From the NCBI GenBank assembly GCA_020161265.1, contig JAIUOC010000013.1:1-64000 (forward strand): DNA of 64,000 nucleotides. Reading direction: 5' to 3'. Numbering within the stretch: the first letter of the stretch is position 1; each line of letters begins with the position of its first letter. Shown here piece after piece: positions 42,826 to 50,854 of this stretch. The translations under genes were made by a program, and so were the position numbers. The notes beneath the pieces are model-generated. The model was not told the DNA's origin. It saw only the letters and a list, made by a program, of their open reading frames with translations, and did not search any database. The stretch is from Chloroflexota bacterium. Its GTDB lineage: Bacteria > Chloroflexota > Chloroflexia > Chloroflexales > Herpetosiphonaceae.

Positions 42826-44811
42826 GGGATATTGCGCCCAACTTTGGTACAGTTGGCGACCAAGCAAGCCCAACTGAATTTCGTAGGAAGTTCCGGCTAG
42901 CTCAGGATGGTGCTCGAAGCGATTACGCTCGAAATATTGCACCAAAAAGCCCTTATTCTGCACTGGGTCGTATTCCCAAAAGGCCTCGCTCAACGGAAAG
43001 CCATAGATCGCGATTCCGCCGTTTTGCTCCCAATATTCTTTGAAGGGATAGCATAAACTATGGCCGGTTTCGACGAAATAGCTACATTCGGCAGGCGGAT
43101 TTTGGGCTGGCGGCAGGCCACGCCAATCAACGCCATTGCGTTCGAGTGAACGTACACCAAGCAGACTAAGTTGGACGCGAAATTCAGGTCGATTATTGGG
43201 AAACAACTCGAAGCGGTTGCGCTCAAAATATTGCACAATCGTGGGAATTCGCCCAGCACCAGGCTCAGTCAATTCGTCGGTCAAGGGCAAGCCAAAGCGA
43301 GCTAAGCCACCATTTTGCTCCCAATAGGTGCGGAAACCGCCGATAATCGAGTGTGGAGTTTCATCGAAAGTACGACCAGTGCGGCTATAACCACCATATT
43401 CAACCCAAATTGGCATACCCCGTTGATCAGGCTGGATTTTGACATTGCCAGTTTCGGTATTGATCACACGCAGTAAGGTTCCATCGTAGGCTCGCACTTG
43501 CACATGGCTACAATCGCAGTTAATTTCAAGGTAGGGCGGTGATTGAGCTTCGTGCAGCCACCACAAAATATCCACCGAGCGATCGCCGTTAGTCCAGTGT
43601 TGCCAGCCAAGCCCGCCATCGTAGGGCAAGGCATAATTGGCTTGCCAACTTAATCCGCCCAAATTATGGGTCAGGTGGTAGTAGGCGCTATAACTTGGCT
43701 TACGAATGCGTTGATCATCAAAATTTAAGGGGTAGGTACGCCGCAACAAACCAAAATGAAATTGATTTTCAGTTGGGTCGTTAATCGGGCGGGTGTAATT
43801 GCTGTTATCGCCAGTATCGTTGCGAAAATCATACCAGAAGATTTTTTCAATCCCAGGATGGGTCATGGCCAGCAGATAGAAGCGTTGGAGCCAAGCCGCC
43901 TGCTCATCTTCGCTGACAATCCCATCGCTTTCGGTAGACCAACCAACCTCGGTATACCAAATCGGCTTGTTGCCAAATTGCGCGAGCAGAGCATCGATTT
44001 CGGCAGCCTGTTCGCGGTAGGTTTGGTTACGATCGCGGCGCAGCACCGGTACTTCGGGTGCATCAGGGCGGTAGGGGTGCAAGCCCAAAATATCAAACAT
44101 CGGCCAAGCATCAAGCGCATACAAACGCTGGAGATAATCGGGAGTATCATAGGCAAATTCAGGAATTTCGCTCCAAATATCGGCCACCCCACCTAGCACA
44201 ATTTTGGCCTCAGGATCAGCCGCTCGAATTGCAGCACTGGCAGTTTGCAGCACTCGTACAAAATCTTCAACGTTGTAGAGGCCGCTTTCATAGCCCGATG
44301 GCACGAGATTCGGCTCGTTCCAAACTTCCCAATATTTGATCTGGCCGCGATCACGGCCATAACGAGCGACGGTGGCATATACATAATCACCCCAATCGCT
44401 GAGCCATTCTTCGGGGTGTGGGTTGCGGCCTTTGAACCAAGCAGGATTATAATCGAGCAAGCCCAAAATACTGATGCCAGCCTCAGCTTGCAACTGAATT
44501 GCCCGATCATAATTATAGAAGCGCGAACTATCGCCATCCCAACGAAAGGGACCATTTGGCTCAAACTGAACCTGATCCCACCAAATTTCTTCGCGGTTCC
44601 ACTGAACACCAGCTTCACGCATCAAGCGAATCATCGTCGGCATTTCATCGGAGCGCACGCGATTGCCCAGCGACACGACCATGCCAAATGGCGTTGATTT
44701 ATCACCCCATGGAATCTCGGCAGCAGCGGCGGGAGTAGCGGGGTTGGCTAGCAAAAACGGTGTGACGACGAGCACCAGCGCCAGCACCAGAGGGAGCAAG
44801 CGTTTGTGCAT
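42823..44811 (-). CDS. secreted glycoside hydrolase with FGYP modules
   Basis: A 662-residue exported protein. A signal peptide (1-31, ending 'PATPAAAA') precedes a TIM-barrel glycosidase domain (about 35-375) of clan GH-A: acid/base Glu in 'IKYWEVWNEPNLVP' (about residue 167) and nucleophile Glu in 'KPIWYTEVGWSTE'. This resembles GH39/GH5-type enzymes. A beta domain follows, then two C-terminal modules 'YWEQNGGLARFGLPLTDE ' and 'YWEQNGGIAIYGFPLSE', each ending 'QYFERNRFE', like those of the ELWxxDGT proteins. It probably cleaves extracellular polysaccharide, with the modules for binding. The stop codon lies in a repeat array. Confidence 0.85.
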   Translation of the reverse strand: MHKRLLPLVLALVLVVTPFLLANPATPAAAAEIPWGDKSTPFGMVVSLGNRVRSDEMPTMIRLMREAGVQWNREEIWWDQVQFEPNGPFRWDGDSSRFYNYDRAIQLQAEAGISILGLLDYNPAWFKGRNPHPEEWLSDWGDYVYATVARYGRDRGQIKYWEVWNEPNLVPSGYESGLYNVEDFVRVLQTASAAIRAADPEAKIVLGGVADIWSEIPEFAYDTPDYLQRLYALDAWPMFDILGLHPYRPDAPEVPVLRRDRNQTYREQAAEIDALLAQFGNKPIWYTEVGWSTESDGIVSEDEQAAWLQRFYLLAMTHPGIEKIFWYDFRNDTGDNSNYTRPINDPTENQFHFGLLRRTYPLNFDDQRIRKPSYSAYYHLTHNLGGLSWQANYALPYDGGLGWQHWTNGDRSVDILWWLHEAQSPPYLEINCDCSHVQVRAYDGTLLRVINTETGNVKIQPDQRGMPIWVEYGGYSRTGRTFDETPHSIIGGFRTYWEQNGGLARFGLPLTDELTEPGAGRIPTIVQYFERNRFELFPNNRPEFRVQLSLLGVRSLERNGVDWRGLPPAQNPPAECSYFVETGHSLCYPFKEYWEQNGGIAIYGFPLSEAFWEYDPVQNKGFLVQYFERNRFEHHPELAGTSYEIQLGLLGRQLYQSWAQYP

Positions 44812-44896
44812 TGCAGTTTATCCCTTGTACAATCCATTGTTCATCTCAACGTTGCGTAGTGTACCATGGTTGCTTCGCTTTGCTGCTGATAAAAAG

Positions 44897-45285
44897 CTGA
44901 AAACTTTAAGGGACTAGGGGCCAGGGATCGGGGATCGGGGAACAGAAAATGCCATGACAAAACAGAACGTAGTTTGGGCGGAGCAGAACAATCAAACAAA
45001 TCTGTGGAATCTGTGGCTAAAAACTTAACCTTCATGCTCTTTGTGGATCGATCGCTTAACGCAGAGGCGCAGAGAATCAAGGGATGAGGGATGAATTATG
45101 AGGGATGAAATTCCAACAGGATGAGCATGTGAGGTGTGTGGAATAGAGCAATAATCAAAATAATCTGTGCAATCTGTGGCTAAAAACTTAACCTTCGTGC
45201 TCTTCGCGTCCTTCGTGGTTTCATTCTTGGTGCGTTTTATAAATCAAAATCCTTTCGCCAAAAGCCCATAGCCTATAGCCATATT
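44897..45285. repeat. composite repeat spacer G (two beta cores)
   Basis: This non-coding stretch reads, in order: alpha units (ggggatcgggg, 44909-44940), a beta core (44942-45030), a gamma unit, a delta unit (cgcttaacgcagaggcgcag, 45053-45072), epsilon units (gggatgagggatgaattatg, 45081-45100), a second shorter beta core (45141-45192) with gamma (45193-45223), and eta units (agcctatagcc, 45270-45280). I see no gene. The 85 bp before it (44812-44896) precede the glycoside hydrolase start and show no clear promoter. Confidence 0.8.
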
Positions 45286-45648
45286 TTACGGCTCGCTATA
45301 GCCCACAACGGCAATTTTGGCTAGCTGAGGATCGCTATTGAAAATCAAAGTAACGGTTTGCTCAGCGTGGCCAGGCAGCAAATCAAGCGTGACATTGCTT
45401 TGCTGATCATCTAGACTGCCAACTATTTCAACCGCCGCTGCTGCCCGATCACCATCGTTACTCACGGTTAGATCGAGGTAAAATTGTTGCTCAACCTGAC
45501 GCACTTGGCCCAGTTCAAGCCTGAATTGGGCAGGCCGATCGCCTTCGGTCACCCAAAGCCAGCCGATCAAGCCAACCAAACAACTCAATAGCCCAATTGA
45601 AATAATCAGCGAAATCCATTCGGCAGTGCTGCGAGTTTCACGGCTCAT
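45286..45648 (-). CDS. TIGR02588-like membrane-anchored protein
   Basis: A 120-residue protein with one N-terminal helix (about 12-33, 'WISLIISIGLLSCLVGLIGW') and an extracytoplasmic beta-sandwich-like domain ('FYLDLTVSNDGDRAAAAVEI', 'AEQTVTLIFNSDP'). The size, single anchor and linkage match the TIGR02588 family, which is known to sit next to TIGR02587/DUF2391 genes. Function is unknown. Its ATG overlaps the stop of the upstream membrane-protein gene (ATGA), so the pair is coupled. Confidence 0.72.
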   Translation of the reverse strand: MSRETRSTAEWISLIISIGLLSCLVGLIGWLWVTEGDRPAQFRLELGQVRQVEQQFYLDLTVSNDGDRAAAAVEIVGSLDDQQSNVTLDLLPGHAEQTVTLIFNSDPQLAKIAVVGYSEP

Positions 45649-46472
45649 ACTGCTAATCTCCCAGCTGCGCCGCCAACTGTGGCAGGCAAGCCTAAAACAA
45701 TTGTGTAATCGATCACTTGATGCAGCGATGTGCCAGTCCCAAGCTGATTAAAAACCCGCAACGTTACTAAGGCAAACACCAGCGAGATAATGTATGAGGC
45801 AATCGTTTCGCTGAGCGGCGATTGAAATAAGCCGCGTTCACGCCTGCGCTGCTGATGATCACCAAACTCAGCTTGAAACACAATTACGTATGAGATCAGC
45901 AACGAAGCTGCCATAATCAGCCATAACCACCATGGCGGCAAGGATGCAGCAATCACGCCAACTTCATCGGTTGGAGCAATCGAAAGCCCCACCACCGTTG
46001 CCCCAAGCATGGTGCCGCCTGCATCAACCAAGGTTGCATGCCAAAAGCTGCGTTGCTCTGCCTCCTGCTCGTCGTTATCTTCACGCCGCAACAAGCCATT
46101 GGCCATGCCAACGCCAATCGCGCAGGGCATAGTTTCTAAAACAATTTTGCCCAGAATCACATCGTAGGCCAGATCAAATGTAATCCGCTGCAAAATAATT
46201 AAGCTGAAACTAGCAACTAACGCGCCCAGTGCCAAGGCTTCGATACTATCAGCCAGCGAGCGACTCCACGTTTCGTCGGAATTGCGCCGAAACCCGGTAG
46301 CACGATTGAGCGCCACCAAAGCAACATAGGTTAAGCCAAGGTACAACAACATATGCAGCGGCGTGAGATCGCTGCCAATATCCCAAACTTCCATGGTGTA
46401 GAGCAATGGAATACCAAACAAAAACGCGCCAGCAATTCCATTCAGCAAATCATCAAATTCACGCCGCCACAT
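45645..46472 (-). CDS. TIGR02587/DUF2391 family membrane protein
   Basis: A 275-residue polytopic membrane protein with about seven hydrophobic segments. It starts 'MWRREFDDLLNGIAGAFLFG' and contains 'PLLYTMEVWDIG', 'LALGALVASFSLIIL', 'MPCAIGVGMANGLL' and 'LVDAGGTMLGATVVG'. This matches the TIGR02587 family as I recall it (acidic N-terminal motif, 'YTMEvW'). Biochemical role unknown. aggaacg precedes the ATG, and it overlaps the TIGR02588-like gene by 4 nt, as is typical of the pair. Confidence 0.75.
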   Translation of the reverse strand: MWRREFDDLLNGIAGAFLFGIPLLYTMEVWDIGSDLTPLHMLLYLGLTYVALVALNRATGFRRNSDETWSRSLADSIEALALGALVASFSLIILQRITFDLAYDVILGKIVLETMPCAIGVGMANGLLRREDNDEQEAEQRSFWHATLVDAGGTMLGATVVGLSIAPTDEVGVIAASLPPWWLWLIMAASLLISYVIVFQAEFGDHQQRRRERGLFQSPLSETIASYIISLVFALVTLRVFNQLGTGTSLHQVIDYTIVLGLPATVGGAAGRLAV

Positions 46473-46481
46473 AGTTCGTTC

Positions 46482-48098
46482 CTATTGTTGACGCTCAGCC
46501 AATTTTTGGTCGAAGCGTTGTTCAGCTGCCAAACGTTCTAAAGCATGCTCGCCCAAATCGACGAATTGCATGCCTTCAATCAAACTTGGGTGGATGTTTT
46601 GTAAGGCCAAATACATTTGCTGAGCGATTGCCCGATAGCTGGGATGGCCCTGTGGTGCCGCACGTAGCTCAATCAAATGGTAGGCTTCGCGTAAATTCAA
46701 GCGAAAACGCCAACGAATGCGGTAGGCAAACGGCACCAAATATTGAGCGGCTGCCGAAAAATCGGCTTCAATAGCTTGAACTGCTGCGGCTGCCTGATCA
46801 AGTGCTGCACAATAAGCAGCGGCAACTCCAGCGGCTTCAAGTTCAGGCGCAAGCGCGTAGCCATGCACCACGCTATAACGCTGGCGCTCTTGGGTCAAAA
46901 TCCGATGACGCTGTAAATCGCGATACGCCCCAATATCGGCCAAGAAATCAAAGGTATAGTAGGTTTCCTCGAAGGCGCGGCCTGGGCGATGGAAGCGCGA
47001 GCCACGTTCGCCGACATAGGCGCGAATAATTGCGCTGCGCTCTTCAGTTGGCAAATTTCGTGCCCAGCCTTGCAAGGTTTCCAACGGTTGGTCGCTATGT
47101 GGATAGAGAATCGCCGCCACGACTTTGGCCTCAGCATCAGGATCATATTCAACCAAGGTTACTGCTTGTAGATCGTTGCTTGTAGGAATTTCGGGCTGGA
47201 AAGCGGATCCTGCTTGGCGCATGGTCGCGAGATAGTGGCTATAGGCTGCGCCGCGCTCAGTTTTGGCCCGTTTCACAAACGAAGGAATTAATTGATCAAG
47301 CTCATGTTGCAAATTAACGCCAACGTTGCGTACCTCGCTATGTTCAGAGCTGGCTAGTTTGGTTAGCAAATATTCAAAAGCCCGCCCATTACCAAACAAA
47401 CCAACGTTGGTTAGCGTCGCCATTGGCAACAAACCACGCAGCAAATCGAGAGCTTTGGCGCGGGTGGCACTAGCATAAGCCCGTTCGCTTGTTGTGGCAT
47501 CGCGTGGTGTGGCGCTTTGCACCCAGCGTTGTACAGGCTCGATCAATGTGCGGTAGGTGTTGAACAACTGATCAAGCGTTTGTTCATAGAGCGTGGCATG
47601 CGGCGATTGCATAAGCTCAGCCACCCGATGATAGCGATATTTGCCCGCCACTTGGCGATCGAACGGCACATAACGGGTCGATTTTTCAAGCGGATCGAGG
47701 CCCAAGCGACTATCTTCGAGCGCTTTGGCGACGATGTTGCTCACGCCTTCGCAGGCAACGTGCGCCCCGCCCAATTCAGCGACCGAATCATCGCCATAAC
47801 CCAGCAACACCCGTTCGTAAAAAGCCTCAGCTTGTTTGGTCGCTACCAGTTGATCGTTGCCATTAGCCGCAGCATGGCCAACAATCGCCTGAAAACCAGC
47901 CTCTGGCGCTTGAATAAACTCATCGAGCAACATGCGGCGCAAGCTTTTGTCGCTACGGCTATAGCGCGAAAACAACGCACCTTTGACAACTTCAGGTAAG
48001 TTGCGCAAGCCAAAAATTGGCTGATCGAGGTTGGTGACAAATGGCGCAAGAATCGCCTGCTCGTCAGCGGTAAATGTATCGCCCCAAGGGTCATGCAT
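46482..48098 (-). CDS. double-length ThyX-like protein
   Basis: A 538-residue protein built from two ThyX-like halves; classical FAD-dependent thymidylate synthase is about 220-250 residues. The N-terminal half has 'GYGDDSVAELGGAHVACEG' and 'LEKSTRYVPFD' where the ThyX motif RHRxxSxNExSxR would lie. The C-terminal half has 'YRDLQRHRILTQERQRYS', which keeps RHR and a partial motif, and 'VPFAYRIRWRFRLNLREAY'. It may methylate dUMP using folate and FADH2, or have another role. ATG 48098 with ggag upstream is chosen over a longer frame. It starts 10 nt before the DUF2391-type gene in transcription order. Confidence 0.8.
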   Translation of the reverse strand: MHDPWGDTFTADEQAILAPFVTNLDQPIFGLRNLPEVVKGALFSRYSRSDKSLRRMLLDEFIQAPEAGFQAIVGHAAANGNDQLVATKQAEAFYERVLLGYGDDSVAELGGAHVACEGVSNIVAKALEDSRLGLDPLEKSTRYVPFDRQVAGKYRYHRVAELMQSPHATLYEQTLDQLFNTYRTLIEPVQRWVQSATPRDATTSERAYASATRAKALDLLRGLLPMATLTNVGLFGNGRAFEYLLTKLASSEHSEVRNVGVNLQHELDQLIPSFVKRAKTERGAAYSHYLATMRQAGSAFQPEIPTSNDLQAVTLVEYDPDAEAKVVAAILYPHSDQPLETLQGWARNLPTEERSAIIRAYVGERGSRFHRPGRAFEETYYTFDFLADIGAYRDLQRHRILTQERQRYSVVHGYALAPELEAAGVAAAYCAALDQAAAAVQAIEADFSAAAQYLVPFAYRIRWRFRLNLREAYHLIELRAAPQGHPSYRAIAQQMYLALQNIHPSLIEGMQFVDLGEHALERLAAEQRFDQKLAERQQ

Positions 48099-48214
48099 TG
48101 AAGTTCTCCAAATCATTAGATGGATCACAAATCCAAAACCCTCTATTTTAAGCCATGGGTGGTTATGGAGCAAAATCTTGGTCTACTACAAGCATTGAAA
48201 GAATAAAGTAGCTG

Positions 48215-48413
48215 CGCGTTTTAACGCAGAGGCGCAGAGGGATGTGAGGAGTCAGGATTCAGGGATCAGGGGACAGAAAATGCAATGGCGAAACAGAAGG
48301 CGGATTGGGTCGAGCAGAATAAATCAAAACGATCTGTGTAATCTGTGGCTACAATAATTATTATTCGTGTAATTCGGGCAATTCGTGGCTAAAAAACTTC
48401 GTGGATCAGAAAC
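48215..48413. repeat. composite repeat spacer H
   Basis: Order: delta (ttaacgcagaggcgcagagg, 48222-48241), alpha (gtcaggattcagggatcagg, 48251-48270), beta core (48270-48351), then gamma-like ttcgtgtaattcgggcaatt and ttcgtggatc units (48364-48410). The arrangement is a reshuffled version of the spacer at 44897. The remaining part of the 315-bp gap (48099-48214) contains the ribosome site of the ThyX-like gene and otherwise nothing I recognise. Confidence 0.8.
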
Positions 48414-49442
48414 CTACCACATAACCAATGCATGAATTTCAGCATCGGTTAATTCTACAAGTTTCTCAGGGAGTTGCTGTTGGATTATTTGTTGAATTGT
48501 TGGTTCAATTAATAGCTGATCGCTAGGCCGTCCGCCTGCATCTTGGAGTGTTTTTGGCAGCTGATCCAAAACGAGTAAACAACCAAAATCACGAATTTGG
48601 GCTGGCTCGATTATTTGGCTGGCAGTAATTTGGCCATGAGCTTGAGCATAGGTTGTTAATCCTGCGGCCAAACCCTTGAGCATCCCACGTCGATAACTTG
48701 GCTCAAACGGCACATGCTTATAACGCAGCAAACATTGCTCGATCCGACTGAAATAGCCAAATCGCAGGCCAAGCTTGATTTGAACATGCTCATTAGCACC
48801 CTCAAACGCTAAATATCGTTGTGGATTCAAATCGTGATAGATTAACTCATCAAGATAATCACGCAAGCCATTGGGGTAAAAAAGCTGGTTGGTTGTCGCT
48901 TGCATAACGTCAACAATTTCGATGCGGCAGCCACGAAATAGCATTGCCAAGCCGCGCAACGAACCCAGAAGTTGATGAATTGAAATAGAACGGTTGTTAA
49001 ATATTGTTCGATCTGGCTCAAAATAGATTCGGTGATAGGCAGCTTGGCTTGAGCCAACTAGCTGTAACGTTGGGACGGTAAGCTCGCCATTGTAGCTTAA
49101 TTGATAATGTTGCCCAGCAGAATGCAGATCGACACTGCACTTTTGGGCAGCACCAAGCAGATGGAATACCTGATCTTCTGGTAAACCACAACCATCAACC
49201 GATGCTATCGTTGACCCAAAATCTTGCACAATAAAGCTGGCTTCGGGCAAGATGGTTATCTGAACGCGCTGAGTATGTTGGTTTTTTAGGAGAAAATCGA
49301 TATATTCAACTAATAATCGTTGAATTGCCTCGCCATCATTGCCACCATAGTACATAGCTCCATTCTCGCGGCGAAACTGAATTGGGCTACGATTCGCTGG
49401 CAGTTGAATGTTGCTAGCACTATACAGAGCATTCTTATCCAT
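48414..49442 (-). CDS. degenerate GyrB/ParE N-terminal-like protein
   Basis: About 342 residues that follow the GyrB 43-kDa fragment: 'RRENGAMYYGGNDGEAIQRL' (GyrB VRKRPGMYIG...), 'FIVQDFGSTI' (GyrB VxDxGRGI), 'YHRIYFEPDRTIFNN' (GTxVRFWPDPTIF), 'GLAMLFRGCRIEIVD' (LAFLNxGVRIxLxD), 'YPNGLRDYLDELI', and transducer-like 'FSRIEQCLLRYKHVPFEPSY' and 'RRGMLKGLAAGLTTYA'. The ATP site looks broken: the Mg-binding Asn is Phe in 'VEYIDFLLKN', and the whole lid (GGLHGVG region) is missing. There is no Toprim or DNA-cleavage part. It may bind gyrase or DNA without ATP turnover. ATG 49442 with tggag upstream. It lies alone between repeat spacers. Confidence 0.75.
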   Translation of the reverse strand: MDKNALYSASNIQLPANRSPIQFRRENGAMYYGGNDGEAIQRLLVEYIDFLLKNQHTQRVQITILPEASFIVQDFGSTIASVDGCGLPEDQVFHLLGAAQKCSVDLHSAGQHYQLSYNGELTVPTLQLVGSSQAAYHRIYFEPDRTIFNNRSISIHQLLGSLRGLAMLFRGCRIEIVDVMQATTNQLFYPNGLRDYLDELIYHDLNPQRYLAFEGANEHVQIKLGLRFGYFSRIEQCLLRYKHVPFEPSYRRGMLKGLAAGLTTYAQAHGQITASQIIEPAQIRDFGCLLVLDQLPKTLQDAGGRPSDQLLIEPTIQQIIQQQLPEKLVELTDAEIHALVMW

Positions 49443-49494
49443 TGATCGCTCCACGCTAAACGTTGACTCTCATCAGCAAACTTCTCGATGCGCC

Positions 49495-49640
49495 AATCGC
49501 TTAACGCAGAGGCGCAGAGAATAAAAGTGGCTATGGGCTATGGGCAATCGGTGATGCTTGGGAAAGATCAACCCTTGTTCCGATAGCCAACAGCCTATAG
49601 CCTTGTTCTTCGTGTAGCTTCGTGCCCTTCGTGGATCACA
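49495..49640. repeat. composite repeat spacer I
   Basis: Order: delta (cgcttaacgcagaggcgcag, 49498-49517), eta (ctatgggctatgggc, then gatagccaacagcctatagc, 49529-49602), gamma (cttcgtgtagcttcgtgccc, 49609-49628, and ttcgtggatca). It fills the spacer between the GyrB-like gene and the end of the FtsJ-type methyltransferase gene. Confidence 0.75.
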
Positions 49641-49641
49641 G

Positions 49642-50706
49642 TTAATCTCTTGGTAATTGCTCAGGTTTGGGGCGTTTTTCATGTTTTTTACGTAGCACAG
49701 CAGTCACTTCCGAGCGATTATGGAACAGTTGACGTGCCCCAATCACCCAATAGGCCGTGCGCAAAATACTCAGCGAGTGATAGGCGATTTGGGCGCTATG
49801 CTCATGCGGCAATTTAAGCGTCACCACGGCCAAACCATCATTAGTCAACGCATTGGCAGCATCAACCATCAACCACGCCGAATCACGGGCATCAATTCGC
49901 ATATCATTAACAATTACAGTAAAACGCTCTTGGGTGGGCAAAAAGCGCTGAGCCAAGATTTGTAAATGGCGCACGCCTTGATCGTACCGCAGGCTGGGGT
50001 GCAAATCGGCTGGGTCAATCGCAACTACTGGTAAGCCTGCTCGCCGCAAAATGCGCGTCCAACCGCCAGGTGCAGCCCCTAAATCCAAGGCTTGGCCATG
50101 ATCAGGCCATTCGATGTTGAATAAGGCTTGGGCTTCGAGCAATTTAAATTCGGCACGGCTTAATTGGCCTTGTTCGCGGGCAAAGCGATGTGCGCCACCC
50201 GCCCAAGCCGAGCGATTAAACTCCACGGTCGAAACACCCAAATAAGCCCGATCCATGCTCAAGGCAACCGAAAGCACGCCCTGCGGATTGCGCACATCCA
50301 ACGGTAGTCCGCTGACTTGCGAAACTGCTTCGGCCAAAGCTTGGTTAATTTCAAATCGGGTTAATTTGACATGTTCATCGAGCAAGCGGGTTTGTACTGC
50401 AAATGGTTTACGCGCTGGCAAATGTGGCGCAAGATTCAAGGCCACTTGGGTTAGGCGTTCTAAATCATCAGGCGTACCTTCGAGCACGACTTCACGATGA
50501 ACTGGCGCGATATGGCGCACAAAAATGGCTGGCCGTTTGAGCAAGAAGGCATGCCATTCAGCGAGTGGTTGCTCTAACTCAACCAAGGCCACTTCTGGCG
50601 CGAGCCGTTGAACGGCAACCCCATATTTGCCATAACGAATTTCATCTATCGCTGCCTCAAGCATCTCGGGCGCAGCACTAATTAAAACACGATAGGTATC
50701 AAGCAC
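49642..50706 (-). CDS. FtsJ/RlmM-type RNA 2'-O-methyltransferase
   Basis: About 354 residues. An N-terminal THUMP-like region (about 1-170) precedes an FtsJ-type Rossmann domain with 'ALDLGAAPGGWTRILRRAG' and 'VVAIDPADLHPSL'. The catalytic K-D-K-E tetrad is visible: Lys in 'SRAEFKLLEAQ', Asp in 'VIVNDMRIDA', Lys in 'VVTLKLPHEH', Glu in 'RSEVTAVLRK'. This resembles RlmM, which methylates C2498 of 23S rRNA. The C-terminus is basic. GTG 50706, with aaagggga upstream, is chosen; the longer frame would start inside the epsilon repeat arm. RlmN, another 23S methyltransferase, lies immediately upstream in transcription order. Confidence 0.82.
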   Translation of the reverse strand: MLDTYRVLISAAPEMLEAAIDEIRYGKYGVAVQRLAPEVALVELEQPLAEWHAFLLKRPAIFVRHIAPVHREVVLEGTPDDLERLTQVALNLAPHLPARKPFAVQTRLLDEHVKLTRFEINQALAEAVSQVSGLPLDVRNPQGVLSVALSMDRAYLGVSTVEFNRSAWAGGAHRFAREQGQLSRAEFKLLEAQALFNIEWPDHGQALDLGAAPGGWTRILRRAGLPVVAIDPADLHPSLRYDQGVRHLQILAQRFLPTQERFTVIVNDMRIDARDSAWLMVDAANALTNDGLAVVTLKLPHEHSAQIAYHSLSILRTAYWVIGARQLFHNRSEVTAVLRKKHEKRPKPEQLPRD

Positions 50707-50722
50707 AAAAAAGTCCCCTTTG

Positions 50723-50854
50723 GAAGGATGAAGGATGAGGGATGAAGTATGAACGTTCAGCCTATCCCCCATTCAGGTATGGTTTATTGCAATGATCAAT
50801 TTACGAATTGGATAATTTCAGCCTTTCATCCCTCATAATTTATCCTTCATCCTT
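50723..50854. repeat. epsilon inverted-repeat element J
   Basis: Left arm 50723-50752 (gaaggatgaaggatgagggatgaa-type units) and right arm 50825-50854 (ttcatccctcataatttatc ...) are inverted and enclose about 72 nt of unique sequence. The right arm runs directly into the rlmN stop codon and the left arm ends next to the ribosome site of the methyltransferase gene. Confidence 0.85.

Noticed and set aside
43756-44196. 146-codon plus-strand frame inside the glycoside hydrolase
   Set aside because: The opposite strand encodes an intact catalytic domain with both Glu motifs, so this frame is a shadow.
44841-45080. Short open frames within the repeat spacers (for example 44841-45080 minus and 51958-52155 plus)
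   Set aside because: They are made entirely of repeat sequence, lack ribosome sites, and differ between repeat copies.
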